Source of the DNA: Pseudomonadales bacterium
Lineage (GTDB): Bacteria; Pseudomonadota; Gammaproteobacteria; Steroidobacterales; Steroidobacteraceae
DNA length: 6,058 nucleotides
Direction of reading: 5' to 3'
NCBI GenBank assembly: GCA_020442965.1
Contig: JAGRJB010000132.1
Span: forward strand, 1-6,058
Position numbers and translations under genes: made by a program. Below are positions 1 to 6,058 of this stretch, piece after piece (position 1 is the first letter of the stretch; each line of letters begins with the position of its first letter). Under the pieces are notes generated by a model. The model searched no databases. It had not been told where the DNA came from and saw only the letters and a list, made by a program, of their open reading frames with translations.

Positions 1-1604
1 AGCAGCAGCGCGGCGGCGAAAGCGCGCCACGGGCGCCGCAGTGCGCCGCTCGCAAGGCGTGCATAGTAAGTAGTAAAGCGGTGGAAGAACCCACCCTCGC
101 GTGCCACCGCGTGGGCTTGTGGCCGACTCAGCAGTGCGTCCGTCAAGACCGGTACAGCGAACATCGCCACCAGGAACGACACCACCAGTGCCGAAGCCAT
201 GGTCAGCGCGAGCGCTTTGAAAAATCCGCCCGTGACTCCGGACAAGAAAGCCAGCGGCACGAAGACCACCACGGTCGCGAGAGACGAACCAAGGAGCGGC
301 CGCGCCATCTCGGCCGCGGCCGGCAACAGCGACGCCCTTGGCCCATCGGGCACCGATTGACCCGCACCGCTGTGTAGTCGTCGAACTAGATGTTCGACCA
401 TCACCACGGCGTCGTCTACCACCAGGCCCACGGCGGCAGCCATGCCGCCCAGTGTCATGATGTTGAAGCTCATGCCAAAGGCACTCATTAGCAGCGTTGT
501 CACGGCCAGCACGGCGGGCAGGACGATGGCGATGATCGACGTCAATCGCAGATCGCGCAGGAACAGGAGCAGCACAGCGCCTGCGAGCACCGCACCGATG
601 AGGATCGCATCGCGCACGCTGCCGGCGGCCGCACGTACCAGCTCGGACTGGTCGTAGTACGTGCCGATCTTGATGTCAGCGGGAAGCTCGGCGGCGTGCT
701 CGGCGAGCCTGTCTCGCACCGCCTGCACCAGTACGGGTGCATTGGCACCACGACTCTGCCGAATATTGATCAACACCGCATCGTGCCCGTCCGCGGTGAC
801 GCGGGTCCAGATCGGCGCGGTAGCACTACGGATTTCCGCGACGTCCTGCAGCTCGATGGCGCCCAGCGGCCCGGACTTGAGTAGCGTGTGACCGATGTCA
901 TCGCGATTGCGCAGGCGATTGTCAACTAGCGTCAGATAGAGTCGGTGTCGATCCTCCAGGCGCCCCACAGCAGTGACAACGTTGTTAGCGGCGAGCGCGT
1001 TGGCCACATCCTGAACTGCGAGCCCGGCTGCCTGCAGACGCGCCGGGTCGATCAACACCTGGTACTCCGCCAGTTGACCACCTAGCACTTCAACCTGGGC
1101 GATGCCGGGCACTGCGGCCAATATCGGCCGCAGCTGGTAGTAGGCGACATCGCGGAGCGACACCGGGTCACGCGTCTTGGAAGTGAGCGTCAGGCCGAAC
1201 ACGGGAAACACGGTTGGATCCATGCGCCGTACTTCCTGACGCGTTCCCGTCGGCAGGGTCGGCAATATGCGATTGACCGCAGACTCGACTTGCAACTGCG
1301 CAGCAACCATATCGGTGCCCCAGTTGAAGTTGACCGAAACCTCCGCCGAACCTCGCGAGCTGGTCGACCGCATACCGACCACATCCGGCACGCCGCGTAG
1401 CGCCTGCTCCAACGGACGGGTCACTTCTACGACCATCCGGTCCACGGGACGATCACCAGAATCCACGGTGACCTGAACGCGCGGGAAATCGATCGTCGGA
1501 AACAGGCCCACCGGCAGCTTGAACGCTGCAAACAATCCGCCAGCAGTGGCAGCGACAAGCAGGAACAGCACTGATCCGCGGTGCGCGGTCAGCCAGGTGA
1601 TCAC
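1..1604 (-). CDS. RND efflux permease, partial (N-terminal half; runs off left edge)
   Basis: This is the inner-membrane pump of a tripartite efflux system, expected to couple proton influx to substrate export. I translated it from GTG at 1604 to the left edge: 534 codons, no stop or frameshift, about half of the usual 1000-1050 residues. TM1 lies near residues 12-32, followed by the first periplasmic porter region with the family-typical stretches LPVGLFPTIDFPRV, STSSRGSAEVSV and RRMDPTVFPVFGLTLTS. TM2 (333-351), TM3 (355-376), TM4 (382-404), TM5 (438-458) and TM6 (465-488) follow; TM7 starts at the edge. TM4 carries the proton-relay pair D397-D398 (VVDDAVVMVEH). From memory of the families, paired Asp is HAE1-like, and the extra upstream Asp of CzcA-type metal pumps is replaced here by A391. 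The GTG start overlaps the adaptor stop in GTGA and leaves a normal short cytoplasmic N-terminus. The TM10/TM11 relay residues are outside the window. The substrate cannot be named. Confidence 0.95.
   Translation of the reverse strand, partial: MITWLTAHRGSVLFLLVAATAGGLFAAFKLPVGLFPTIDFPRVQVTVDSGDRPVDRMVVEVTRPLEQALRGVPDVVGMRSTSSRGSAEVSVNFNWGTDMVAAQLQVESAVNRILPTLPTGTRQEVRRMDPTVFPVFGLTLTSKTRDPVSLRDVAYYQLRPILAAVPGIAQVEVLGGQLAEYQVLIDPARLQAAGLAVQDVANALAANNVVTAVGRLEDRHRLYLTLVDNRLRNRDDIGHTLLKSGPLGAIELQDVAEIRSATAPIWTRVTADGHDAVLINIRQSRGANAPVLVQAVRDRLAEHAAELPADIKIGTYYDQSELVRAAAGSVRDAILIGAVLAGAVLLLFLRDLRLTSIIAIVLPAVLAVTTLLMSAFGMSFNIMTLGGMAAAVGLVVDDAVVMVEHLVRRLHSGAGQSVPDGPRASLLPAAAEMARPLLGSSLATVVVFVPLAFLSGVTGGFFKALALTMASALVVSFLVAMFAVPVLTDALLSRPQAHAVAREGGFFHRFTTYYARLASGALRRPWRAFAAALL
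1601..1604 (-). other. GTGA stop/start overlap, adaptor to permease
   Basis: The permease GTG (1604-1602) overlaps the adaptor TGA (1603-1601). Only weak AGG and GAAG purine runs precede it. Coupled translation would keep adaptor and permease synthesis linked. Confidence 0.8.
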
Positions 1605-2692
1605 CGCTTCACGCCTGCGTCGACTGATGTCCCTTGACTCGGGTTCGAGTCTGGCCGCGTGCGTATCCTCATGCCATCTTCCAAGACGGCGTTCCCGGCT
1701 ACGATCACCTGTTCACCGGCCTTGACGCCAGTGACAATCTCGATGGCATCGCCTTCCTGCACGCCGATTGTCACATCGCGCCGCAGTGCCTTCTCGTGCG
1801 CAGCGATGAACAGAAAGGCTTGCTCACCCGCATAGAGCAAAGCTGCGCGCGGCACGGTCACCGCATTTGCACGGGTGGCAACCACAATGTCCGCTCGCAG
1901 CGCCTCGCCCGGTAGCAACCCGCTGCGCGGCGGGAGACGCACGAGGGCGGCGGTGAGGCGAGTCTGCGCATCAACCCGTCTGTCAATACCAGAAATGACC
2001 GCTTGCACTTCGAGCGCGCCTGGATTGAGCGGCATCAGCCGCACGACTTGGCCCGGCGTAACAAGCCGGGCGTCTTCCGGCTCAACGCCCAGCCGCACCC
2101 GCAGCGCATCAGGAGCAGCAATCCGCACTGCCACGGCGCCCGCCGGCAGTATGTCTCCCGGCTGCACGGACAGCGATTCGACCAGGCCATTGCGTGGCGC
2201 ACGGAGCGTCAGCAGTCCCCCTGGGCCAGTTCGCGCACTGAGGCTGTCACGCAGCGCTATCGCTGTGTGTTCGGCATCGGTTGCCGCCAGGAGCTCGGAT
2301 TCGGTGGCGAGACCATCCCCGCGCAACCGCTGAATTCTCTCGCGTTCACTCGTGGCCAGATTGGCGTCACGTCGTGCCTTGCCGAGGTCCAATCCAGTCG
2401 TGCGACTCGGCGCTAGTTGCAGCAGCGCCTGGCCGCGCTTCACCTCCGCACCAGAAGTAACCAGCAGTGCGGCGACTTGCATTTCCACCTGCACAGTCAA
2501 CGTCGCTGCGGAAGCGGCGATGAATTCAGTCGTACCATAGGTTCTAAGCGTTTGGCTGACGCTGTGCGCCGAGGCCGCCGTAGTTTCAACCAGGGCAACC
2601 GGCGCGTCGGGCGCCGCTTCCGGCGGTGGTGTGCAGCCGACAAGGCCTACGACCATGACCAAACTCAGTAGAAATGCGGGATGGACATTCAT
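1601..2692 (-). CDS. RND periplasmic adaptor (membrane fusion protein), lipoprotein
   Basis: This adaptor links the permease to the outer-membrane channel. Starting at ATG 2692 gives 363 residues, normal for the family. Residues 1-20 form a lipoprotein signal peptide ending in the lipobox L17-V-G-C20, so the mature protein should be acylated at C20. A proline-rich linker follows. Two half-lipoyl segments (about 62-98 and 160-190, with RAPRNGLVESLSVQPGD) flank a short alpha-hairpin (about 100-158). A beta-barrel (about 195-270) and membrane-proximal domain (about 275-345) complete it. The hairpin tip has R119-x3-L123-x6-T130, resembling the RLS motif through which AcrA-type adaptors contact TolC. 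The ATG overlaps the upstream stop in ATGA and has a purine-rich GGAAAGAAG just upstream. An in-frame extension to 2761 would add 23 residues ahead of the signal peptide and is unlikely. No His- or Met-rich metal-binding stretch is visible. Confidence 0.93.
   Translation of the reverse strand: MNVHPAFLLSLVMVVGLVGCTPPPEAAPDAPVALVETTAASAHSVSQTLRTYGTTEFIAASAATLTVQVEMQVAALLVTSGAEVKRGQALLQLAPSRTTGLDLGKARRDANLATSERERIQRLRGDGLATESELLAATDAEHTAIALRDSLSARTGPGGLLTLRAPRNGLVESLSVQPGDILPAGAVAVRIAAPDALRVRLGVEPEDARLVTPGQVVRLMPLNPGALEVQAVISGIDRRVDAQTRLTAALVRLPPRSGLLPGEALRADIVVATRANAVTVPRAALLYAGEQAFLFIAAHEKALRRDVTIGVQEGDAIEIVTGVKAGEQVIVAGNAVLEDGMRIRTRPDSNPSQGTSVDAGVKR
2689..2692 (-). other. ATGA stop/start overlap, outer-membrane factor to adaptor
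   Basis: The adaptor ATG (2692-2690) overlaps the channel TGA (2691-2689). A purine-rich GGAAAGAAG lies about 10 bases upstream and is the best Shine-Dalgarno candidate of the four junctions. Confidence 0.8.
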
Positions 2693-4086
2693 GGCGTGAT
2701 GCTTCTTTCCGGGAAGGGACGGCCGACCGCCACGGCGAGCGCCACTCGCTGCTCGGCGCAAGCTTGATCGAGTGCGAGGTATGCGAGGCGTTTGTCGATA
2801 GCGCTGGCGCGCGCGGATTCCGCAAGCGGAACCGTCACGTCGCCTCGTCGGGCTGCGGCATCGAATCCATCCGCGATCCGCTCGATGCCAGGCAACTGTG
2901 CCGCCACCGCTTCGCGCGCCTGCTCATTGCGGTTCAGCGTCGCGACGAGATCGGCAATGTCTGCACGAGTCTGATAGAGCCGCGCCGCGAATTCACTGCG
3001 AAGGCGCTCTCGAGTGGCCTCGGCCACGGCAATGGCACCTCGATTTCGGTTCCAGAGCGGCAGATCCAGCGCCACCGCGGGACCGAAGGTTTGCACGCTG
3101 CCGGTGTCGCGAGCTCGATTGAAAGTAAGGGACAGCCTGGGATACTGGCCCAGCACGGCGCGGTGCAATGCCGCCTGCTGGCTGTCGTACCCTGCGGCAA
3201 AAGCCTGCAGGTCAAGTCGCGCGCCGCGCGCTGCTGCGAATAGCGCCGTGGGATCGGGCGGTCGCCATTCATCAAGTGGCGAGGCGTCAGCGACCAGCAG
3301 GACCTCTCCAGGCATCAGTCCGACGATGCGGTTCAGCTCCAAGGCGGAGGTTTCCGCGTCGCGCTCGGCAGCCAGCGCGCGTGTGCTGGCATCACTCGCG
3401 GCGATGCGTCGCGCTTCAACTTCATCACCTTTCAAATCACCACGTGCTGCCATAGCGAGCGTCCGCCGCAGCGCGACCTCGGCAACATCAGCGGCTTGGC
3501 GGGCAAGTTGGGCCGCCATTCGCTGGCGTGGCAGTCGGATCGCCAACAGGCGCGCCTGCCCAGCCGTCAGCCACTCCTGCCACGCGATATCGAGCCGGAC
3601 CTGTTCGGCTGCGGTATGGGCAATCTGGCGCTCGACACCCCGGGTCACCAGCGCTCCCAGCAGATCCAGCGTCAAACTGCCGGCGAATGCGTCGCTCAGA
3701 CCTTGACCCTGGGGTGAGAGTACCCGATCGACGCCGAGGCTCAGTTGTGGGTCCGGCAGCAGACCGGAGGCGAATACTTGCGCGTCGGCGACTCGTTGTC
3801 GTGAGCGCAGGGCTCGGAGGTCCGGATTGGCAAGTACCGCGATGACTGCCAGCTCGTCGGCCGTCAGCGGCTTGGTGAAATCCAGTGTCACGGGCGCCAG
3901 ACGCGGATGCGAGAATTTCGCCACTTGCTGCACCAACGCGGCTCGATCCGGCGACGCCAATACCGCATTGACATCCGCGCCATCCAGCGGTCTTGAGGTG
4001 AACGATGCGCAGGCGGACAGCAGCAGCGCGCTCAAGACCAATCCCCCGAGGCGCGCCGAGCCAAGATGAAGGTGGGCAATGCACAT
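2689..4086 (-). CDS. Outer-membrane efflux channel lipoprotein (TolC/NodT/CusC-like)
   Basis: This is the outer-membrane factor, expected to trimerise into the exit duct for the pump encoded downstream. From ATG 4086 it is 465 residues, typical for the family. The N-terminus is a signal peptide ending in lipobox L23-S-A-C26, so it should be lipid-anchored at C26. The two repeated outer-membrane-efflux halves are visible. The first contains LTADELAVIAVLANPDLRA and LLPDPQLSLGVD (about 75-120) and then long alanine/arginine-rich helices (about 160-250). The second contains LGQYPRLSLTF and FGPAVALDLPLWNRNRG (about 312-350) and a further long helical region to about 440. ATG 4086 shares one base with the kinase stop (TGATG). 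The GTG immediately before it (4089) is an alternative. A start at 4140 would place 18 extra charged and Cys-containing residues before the signal peptide and is rejected. CusC-like resemblance does not by itself show a metal substrate. Confidence 0.93.
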   Translation of the reverse strand: MCIAHLHLGSARLGGLVLSALLLSACASFTSRPLDGADVNAVLASPDRAALVQQVAKFSHPRLAPVTLDFTKPLTADELAVIAVLANPDLRALRSRQRVADAQVFASGLLPDPQLSLGVDRVLSPQGQGLSDAFAGSLTLDLLGALVTRGVERQIAHTAAEQVRLDIAWQEWLTAGQARLLAIRLPRQRMAAQLARQAADVAEVALRRTLAMAARGDLKGDEVEARRIAASDASTRALAAERDAETSALELNRIVGLMPGEVLLVADASPLDEWRPPDPTALFAAARGARLDLQAFAAGYDSQQAALHRAVLGQYPRLSLTFNRARDTGSVQTFGPAVALDLPLWNRNRGAIAVAEATRERLRSEFAARLYQTRADIADLVATLNRNEQAREAVAAQLPGIERIADGFDAAARRGDVTVPLAESARASAIDKRLAYLALDQACAEQRVALAVAVGRPFPERSITP

Positions 4087-4089
4087 CAC
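4084..4089 (-). other. GTGATG stop/start junction, kinase to outer-membrane factor
   Basis: The kinase TGA (4088-4086) shares its last base with the ATG (4086-4084) of the outer-membrane factor. A GTG in the same frame directly precedes it (4089-4087). Either start gives the same lipoprotein signal peptide within one residue. The upstream ribosome-binding sequence is weak, which suggests translational coupling of regulatory and pump genes. Confidence 0.75.
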
Positions 4090-5441
4090 TGTGTCTGTGC
4101 AGCCTTGCGGCGTGGGGTGACATCGCCACCGGGCAACCACAGCTGAACAATCAACCCACTCCGATCGGCGCGGTTCGCAAGTCGAACGCGTCCGCCGAGC
4201 CGCCCGACAATCCCCCTCACCACGGCAAGTCCAAGGCCGCTACCTTCGGTGGCATCGCCAGGCGCGCGGTAGAACCGCTGAAATACATTCTCCAATTCGG
4301 ACTCGGGCAGTCCGGGCCCTTCGTCGGCAATTTCGATGCGGACGCCGCCGGCGTCCGCAGTGGCCGAGACATCGACGCGGCCGCCAGCCGCCGTGTAGCG
4401 CAGCGCATTGTCGAGCAGGTTTCCAATAATCTGGCCAAGGTCGCGGGGGTCCGAAGCAACTTCGGCATAACACGGCGCAGCCTGGCGAATATCCACATCG
4501 CGCGCCGCAGCGATGGGTGCGTAGACATGAACCGCCTCCGCGACCACGGGACCCACGACTGTCGTGGCCGGGCTCGAGCTCTGCGCCGACTCGCTCCGCG
4601 CCAGCGCCAACAAATGCCGGGACAAGCGAACGGTTCGGCGAATCCCAGCACGCAGCTCCGTGGCGCGGGCCGCCCGCTCCGCCACATCGCACGAACCATC
4701 CAGGACATCCGCCTGAAGTTGCAACGCGGCCAGCGGCGTGCGCAGCGCGTGCGCCGCGTCCGCAATGAATTGCCGCTCGTTCTCGTTGGCGACCGCGACC
4801 CTGGCGAGCAGGCGATTGATTTCCTCGATCAGGGGGCGCACCTCGGTCGGCAGGCCACTCACGGGAAGTGGATCCAGTGCGACGGGTGCGCGGGCTGCCA
4901 CGGCCCTCGCCGCCTCGCTCAGCGGCTGCAGTTGTCGACGGATCACGATTCCAATGAGGAGCGCGAGAACTGGGATCAGCAAGCCCACCGGGAGCAACGC
5001 CGCGAATGCGGCCGCCGCTGCCGTTTCACGACGCAATTCCATCTGCTGCGCCACGGCGATCCGCCGCGCACCGGATTCTCCAGAAAATACGCGGTAGTCA
5101 ATGCCCCCCAACTGCACGACGCGAAATCCGAGCCAATTGAACGCAGGAAGCTGTACTCCGGACGGCGCAGCATACAACACGTGTCCGCTCGCATCTCGCA
5201 CCGCGACGATGTAGTCCTCTTCGATGTCGTGGTCCGTGTGGAGGCGGGACATCCCCGGCGGCGACGAAGGAACCCCGAATGCCCTGGCATCCAGAAAGGT
5301 TGCTACCTGCTCCATCTGATGATCGAGCATGTCGTTGGTCTCTCGCTGTGTCTGCAAGTATGTGAACGCTGCCGACACGGTGCCGACGACCAGCAGCGCC
5401 AGCCAAAGCGAGACGATCAGCCTTCTGCGCAGTGAGGTCAC
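4086..5441 (-). CDS. Membrane sensor histidine kinase (QseC-like, HisKA/HATPase)
   Basis: This inner-membrane kinase is the presumed partner of the response regulator encoded just upstream. With GTG 5441 as start it is 451 residues. TM1 is about 9-28, a periplasmic sensor region about 29-145, TM2 about 147-168, and a HAMP linker about 170-222. The HisKA box FIADAAHALRTPLAAL has the phospho-acceptor H231. ATP-binding motifs are all present: N-box NLLDNALRYT (341-350), G1 DEGPGLP (373-379), F-box VFQRFYRA (386-393) and G2 GSGLGLA (400-406). The residue after H231 is Ala rather than the usual Glu/Asp, which could affect catalysis. The periplasmic part has a His/acidic cluster (68-77). I prefer GTG 5441 because it forms a GTGA overlap with the regulator stop and gives the family-like N-terminus MTSLRRRL. 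The longer GTG start at 5462 adds only seven residues and cannot be excluded. Confidence 0.94.
   Translation of the reverse strand: MTSLRRRLIVSLWLALLVVGTVSAAFTYLQTQRETNDMLDHQMEQVATFLDARAFGVPSSPPGMSRLHTDHDIEEDYIVAVRDASGHVLYAAPSGVQLPAFNWLGFRVVQLGGIDYRVFSGESGARRIAVAQQMELRRETAAAAAFAALLPVGLLIPVLALLIGIVIRRQLQPLSEAARAVAARAPVALDPLPVSGLPTEVRPLIEEINRLLARVAVANENERQFIADAAHALRTPLAALQLQADVLDGSCDVAERAARATELRAGIRRTVRLSRHLLALARSESAQSSSPATTVVGPVVAEAVHVYAPIAAARDVDIRQAAPCYAEVASDPRDLGQIIGNLLDNALRYTAAGGRVDVSATADAGGVRIEIADEGPGLPESELENVFQRFYRAPGDATEGSGLGLAVVRGIVGRLGGRVRLANRADRSGLIVQLWLPGGDVTPRRKAAQTQ
5438..5441 (-). other. GTGA stop/start overlap, regulator to kinase
   Basis: The kinase GTG (5441-5439) overlaps the regulator TGA (5440-5438). 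No strong Shine-Dalgarno sequence precedes it, so terminating ribosomes probably restart here. This overlap is the main reason for preferring 5441 over 5462 as the kinase start. Confidence 0.75.
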
Positions 5442-6058
5442 GACTGGTCGCCAATCCGCCACCCAACCCCGCGCACGTTCTCAATCACTGCGGCGCCAAG
5501 TTTCTTGCGCACGCCGTGGATGATGAATTCGACCGCGTTACTCTCGACCGCGTCTGACCAGCTGTAAATGTGTTCCTCTAGCTGCTGGCGAGAGAGCACC
5601 GCCCCTGGCCGTTCCAGCAAAGCATACAGCAGTGCAAACTCGCGCGGACTCAAGAGGATCGATGCATCGCGCAGCTTGACGGCGTGGGCAATGGGGTCCA
5701 GCGTTAGGTCCCCGTGGCTCAACGCGGATTGAGCGCGCCGCTCGCGACGGCGCAAGAGGCTACGGATACGCGCCTTTAATTCGTCGAATTCGAACGGCTT
5801 CACCAGGTAGTCGTCAGCACCGCCATCCAGCCCTGCGACGCGATCGTCCAAGTCGTCGCGCGCGGTAATCATGAGTACCGGCATGGCGTTGCCCGACTGG
5901 CGTAGTGCCTTGAGAACCGAGAGCCCATCCCTCCCGGGCAATCCCCAATCGAGCAAGGCCAAGGCGTAGCAGGCCTGCGTGTCCTTCAATGCCGCGGCGG
6001 CAGCGACGCCGTCATGTACCCAGTCGACCGCGTATCCGTCGTCGCGCAGTCCTCGCTC
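5438..6058 (-). CDS. OmpR/QseB-family response regulator, partial (5' end off right edge)
   Basis: This is a DNA-binding response regulator, probably activated by the adjacent kinase and likely controlling this operon. The frame is open to the right edge, giving 206 residues. By comparison with the family, about 15 N-terminal residues, including the acidic pocket pair, are missing. The receiver domain shows the phospho-acceptor Asp in ALLDWGLPGRDG (codon 5948-5950), the switch Thr in MITAR (5864-5866) and the conserved Lys in VKPF (5798-5800). A linker RSLLRRRERRAQ leads to a winged-helix DNA-binding domain with SPREFALLYALL, the recognition helix region SNAVEFIIHGVRKKLG and the C-terminal wing NVRGVGWRI. 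A TTG at 5989 could be misread as a start, but the upstream codons encode receiver sequence (GLRDDGYAVDWVHDG), so it is internal. Its TGA stop overlaps the kinase GTG. The promoter and probable binding site lie beyond the window. Confidence 0.95.
   Translation of the reverse strand, partial: ERGLRDDGYAVDWVHDGVAAAAALKDTQACYALALLDWGLPGRDGLSVLKALRQSGNAMPVLMITARDDLDDRVAGLDGGADDYLVKPFEFDELKARIRSLLRRRERRAQSALSHGDLTLDPIAHAVKLRDASILLSPREFALLYALLERPGAVLSRQQLEEHIYSWSDAVESNAVEFIIHGVRKKLGAAVIENVRGVGWRIGDQS

Noticed and set aside
1..1604. Possible disruption of the permease gene, since only short complete frames are apparent here
   Set aside because: Manual translation from 1604 to the edge gives 534 uninterrupted codons with all expected transmembrane segments; it is simply cut by the window.
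2693..2761. Upstream-extended start for the adaptor at 2761
   Set aside because: The added 23 residues are Arg-rich and would bury the signal peptide; ATG 2692 forms an ATGA overlap with a purine-rich upstream sequence.
2674..3706. Plus-strand open frames opposite the outer-membrane factor (2674-3243 and 3014-3706)
   Set aside because: They are antisense to a clearly coding gene, have no family resemblance, and overlap each other in different frames.
4087..4140. Upstream-extended start for the outer-membrane factor at GTG 4140
   Set aside because: It would put 18 extra residues before an otherwise normal lipoprotein signal peptide and deepen the overlap with the kinase gene; ATG 4086 fits better.
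4005..5435. Plus-strand open frame of 476 codons opposite nearly the whole kinase gene and the start of the channel gene
   Set aside because: Its product has no recognisable domain, is rich in Arg/Gln/Ala low-complexity sequence, and lies opposite a kinase with every catalytic motif intact. Long antisense frames are expected in G+C-rich coding DNA.
5987..5989. TTG as the response regulator start
   Set aside because: Codons upstream to the edge continue the receiver domain in frame, so the gene starts beyond the window.
1..6058. Terminators, promoters, tRNA genes, CRISPR arrays, insertion sequences or inverted repeats
   Set aside because: Coding sequence covers the whole window with overlapping genes, and I saw no repeated array, tRNA-like sequence, mobile-element ends or hairpin followed by a T-run.

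Overview
The window is a single compact transcription unit on the minus strand. It encodes a two-component regulatory pair followed by a tripartite RND-type efflux pump. Reading 5'->3' on the minus strand (right to left) the order is: an OmpR/QseB-type response regulator (5' end cut by the right edge), a QseC-like membrane sensor histidine kinase, a TolC/CusC-like outer-membrane factor lipoprotein, a membrane-fusion (periplasmic adaptor) lipoprotein, and an RND permease (3' half cut by the left edge). No insertion sequence, RNA gene, CRISPR array or convincing plus-strand gene was seen.

The organism is most likely a Gram-negative proteobacterium. The DNA is G+C-rich, two of the four visible starts are GTG, the proteins need an outer membrane, and the regulator pair resembles those of beta- and gammaproteobacteria. 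A finer assignment is not supported from the sequence alone.

Layout: 6058-5438 response regulator; 5441-4086 kinase; 4086-2689 outer-membrane factor; 2692-1601 adaptor; 1604-1 permease. There is no intergenic DNA. All four junctions are stop/start overlaps: GTGA, TGATG, ATGA and GTGA. This implies one mRNA and translational coupling, with any promoter, operator or terminator outside the window.

Expected working: the kinase senses an envelope or periplasmic signal and phosphorylates the regulator, which would activate its own operon. The permease then drives substrate export by proton antiport, through the adaptor and the outer-membrane channel. The permease's transmembrane-4 acidic motif looks more like drug/organic-compound (HAE1) pumps than heavy-metal (HME) pumps, but the substrate is unknown. 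The main oddities are an alanine in place of the conserved acidic residue beside the kinase's phospho-accepting histidine, the complete chain of gene overlaps, and an adaptor lipoprotein lacking the Asp+2 inner-membrane retention residue. The machinery itself belongs to known families; I see no evidence of a wholly new system.
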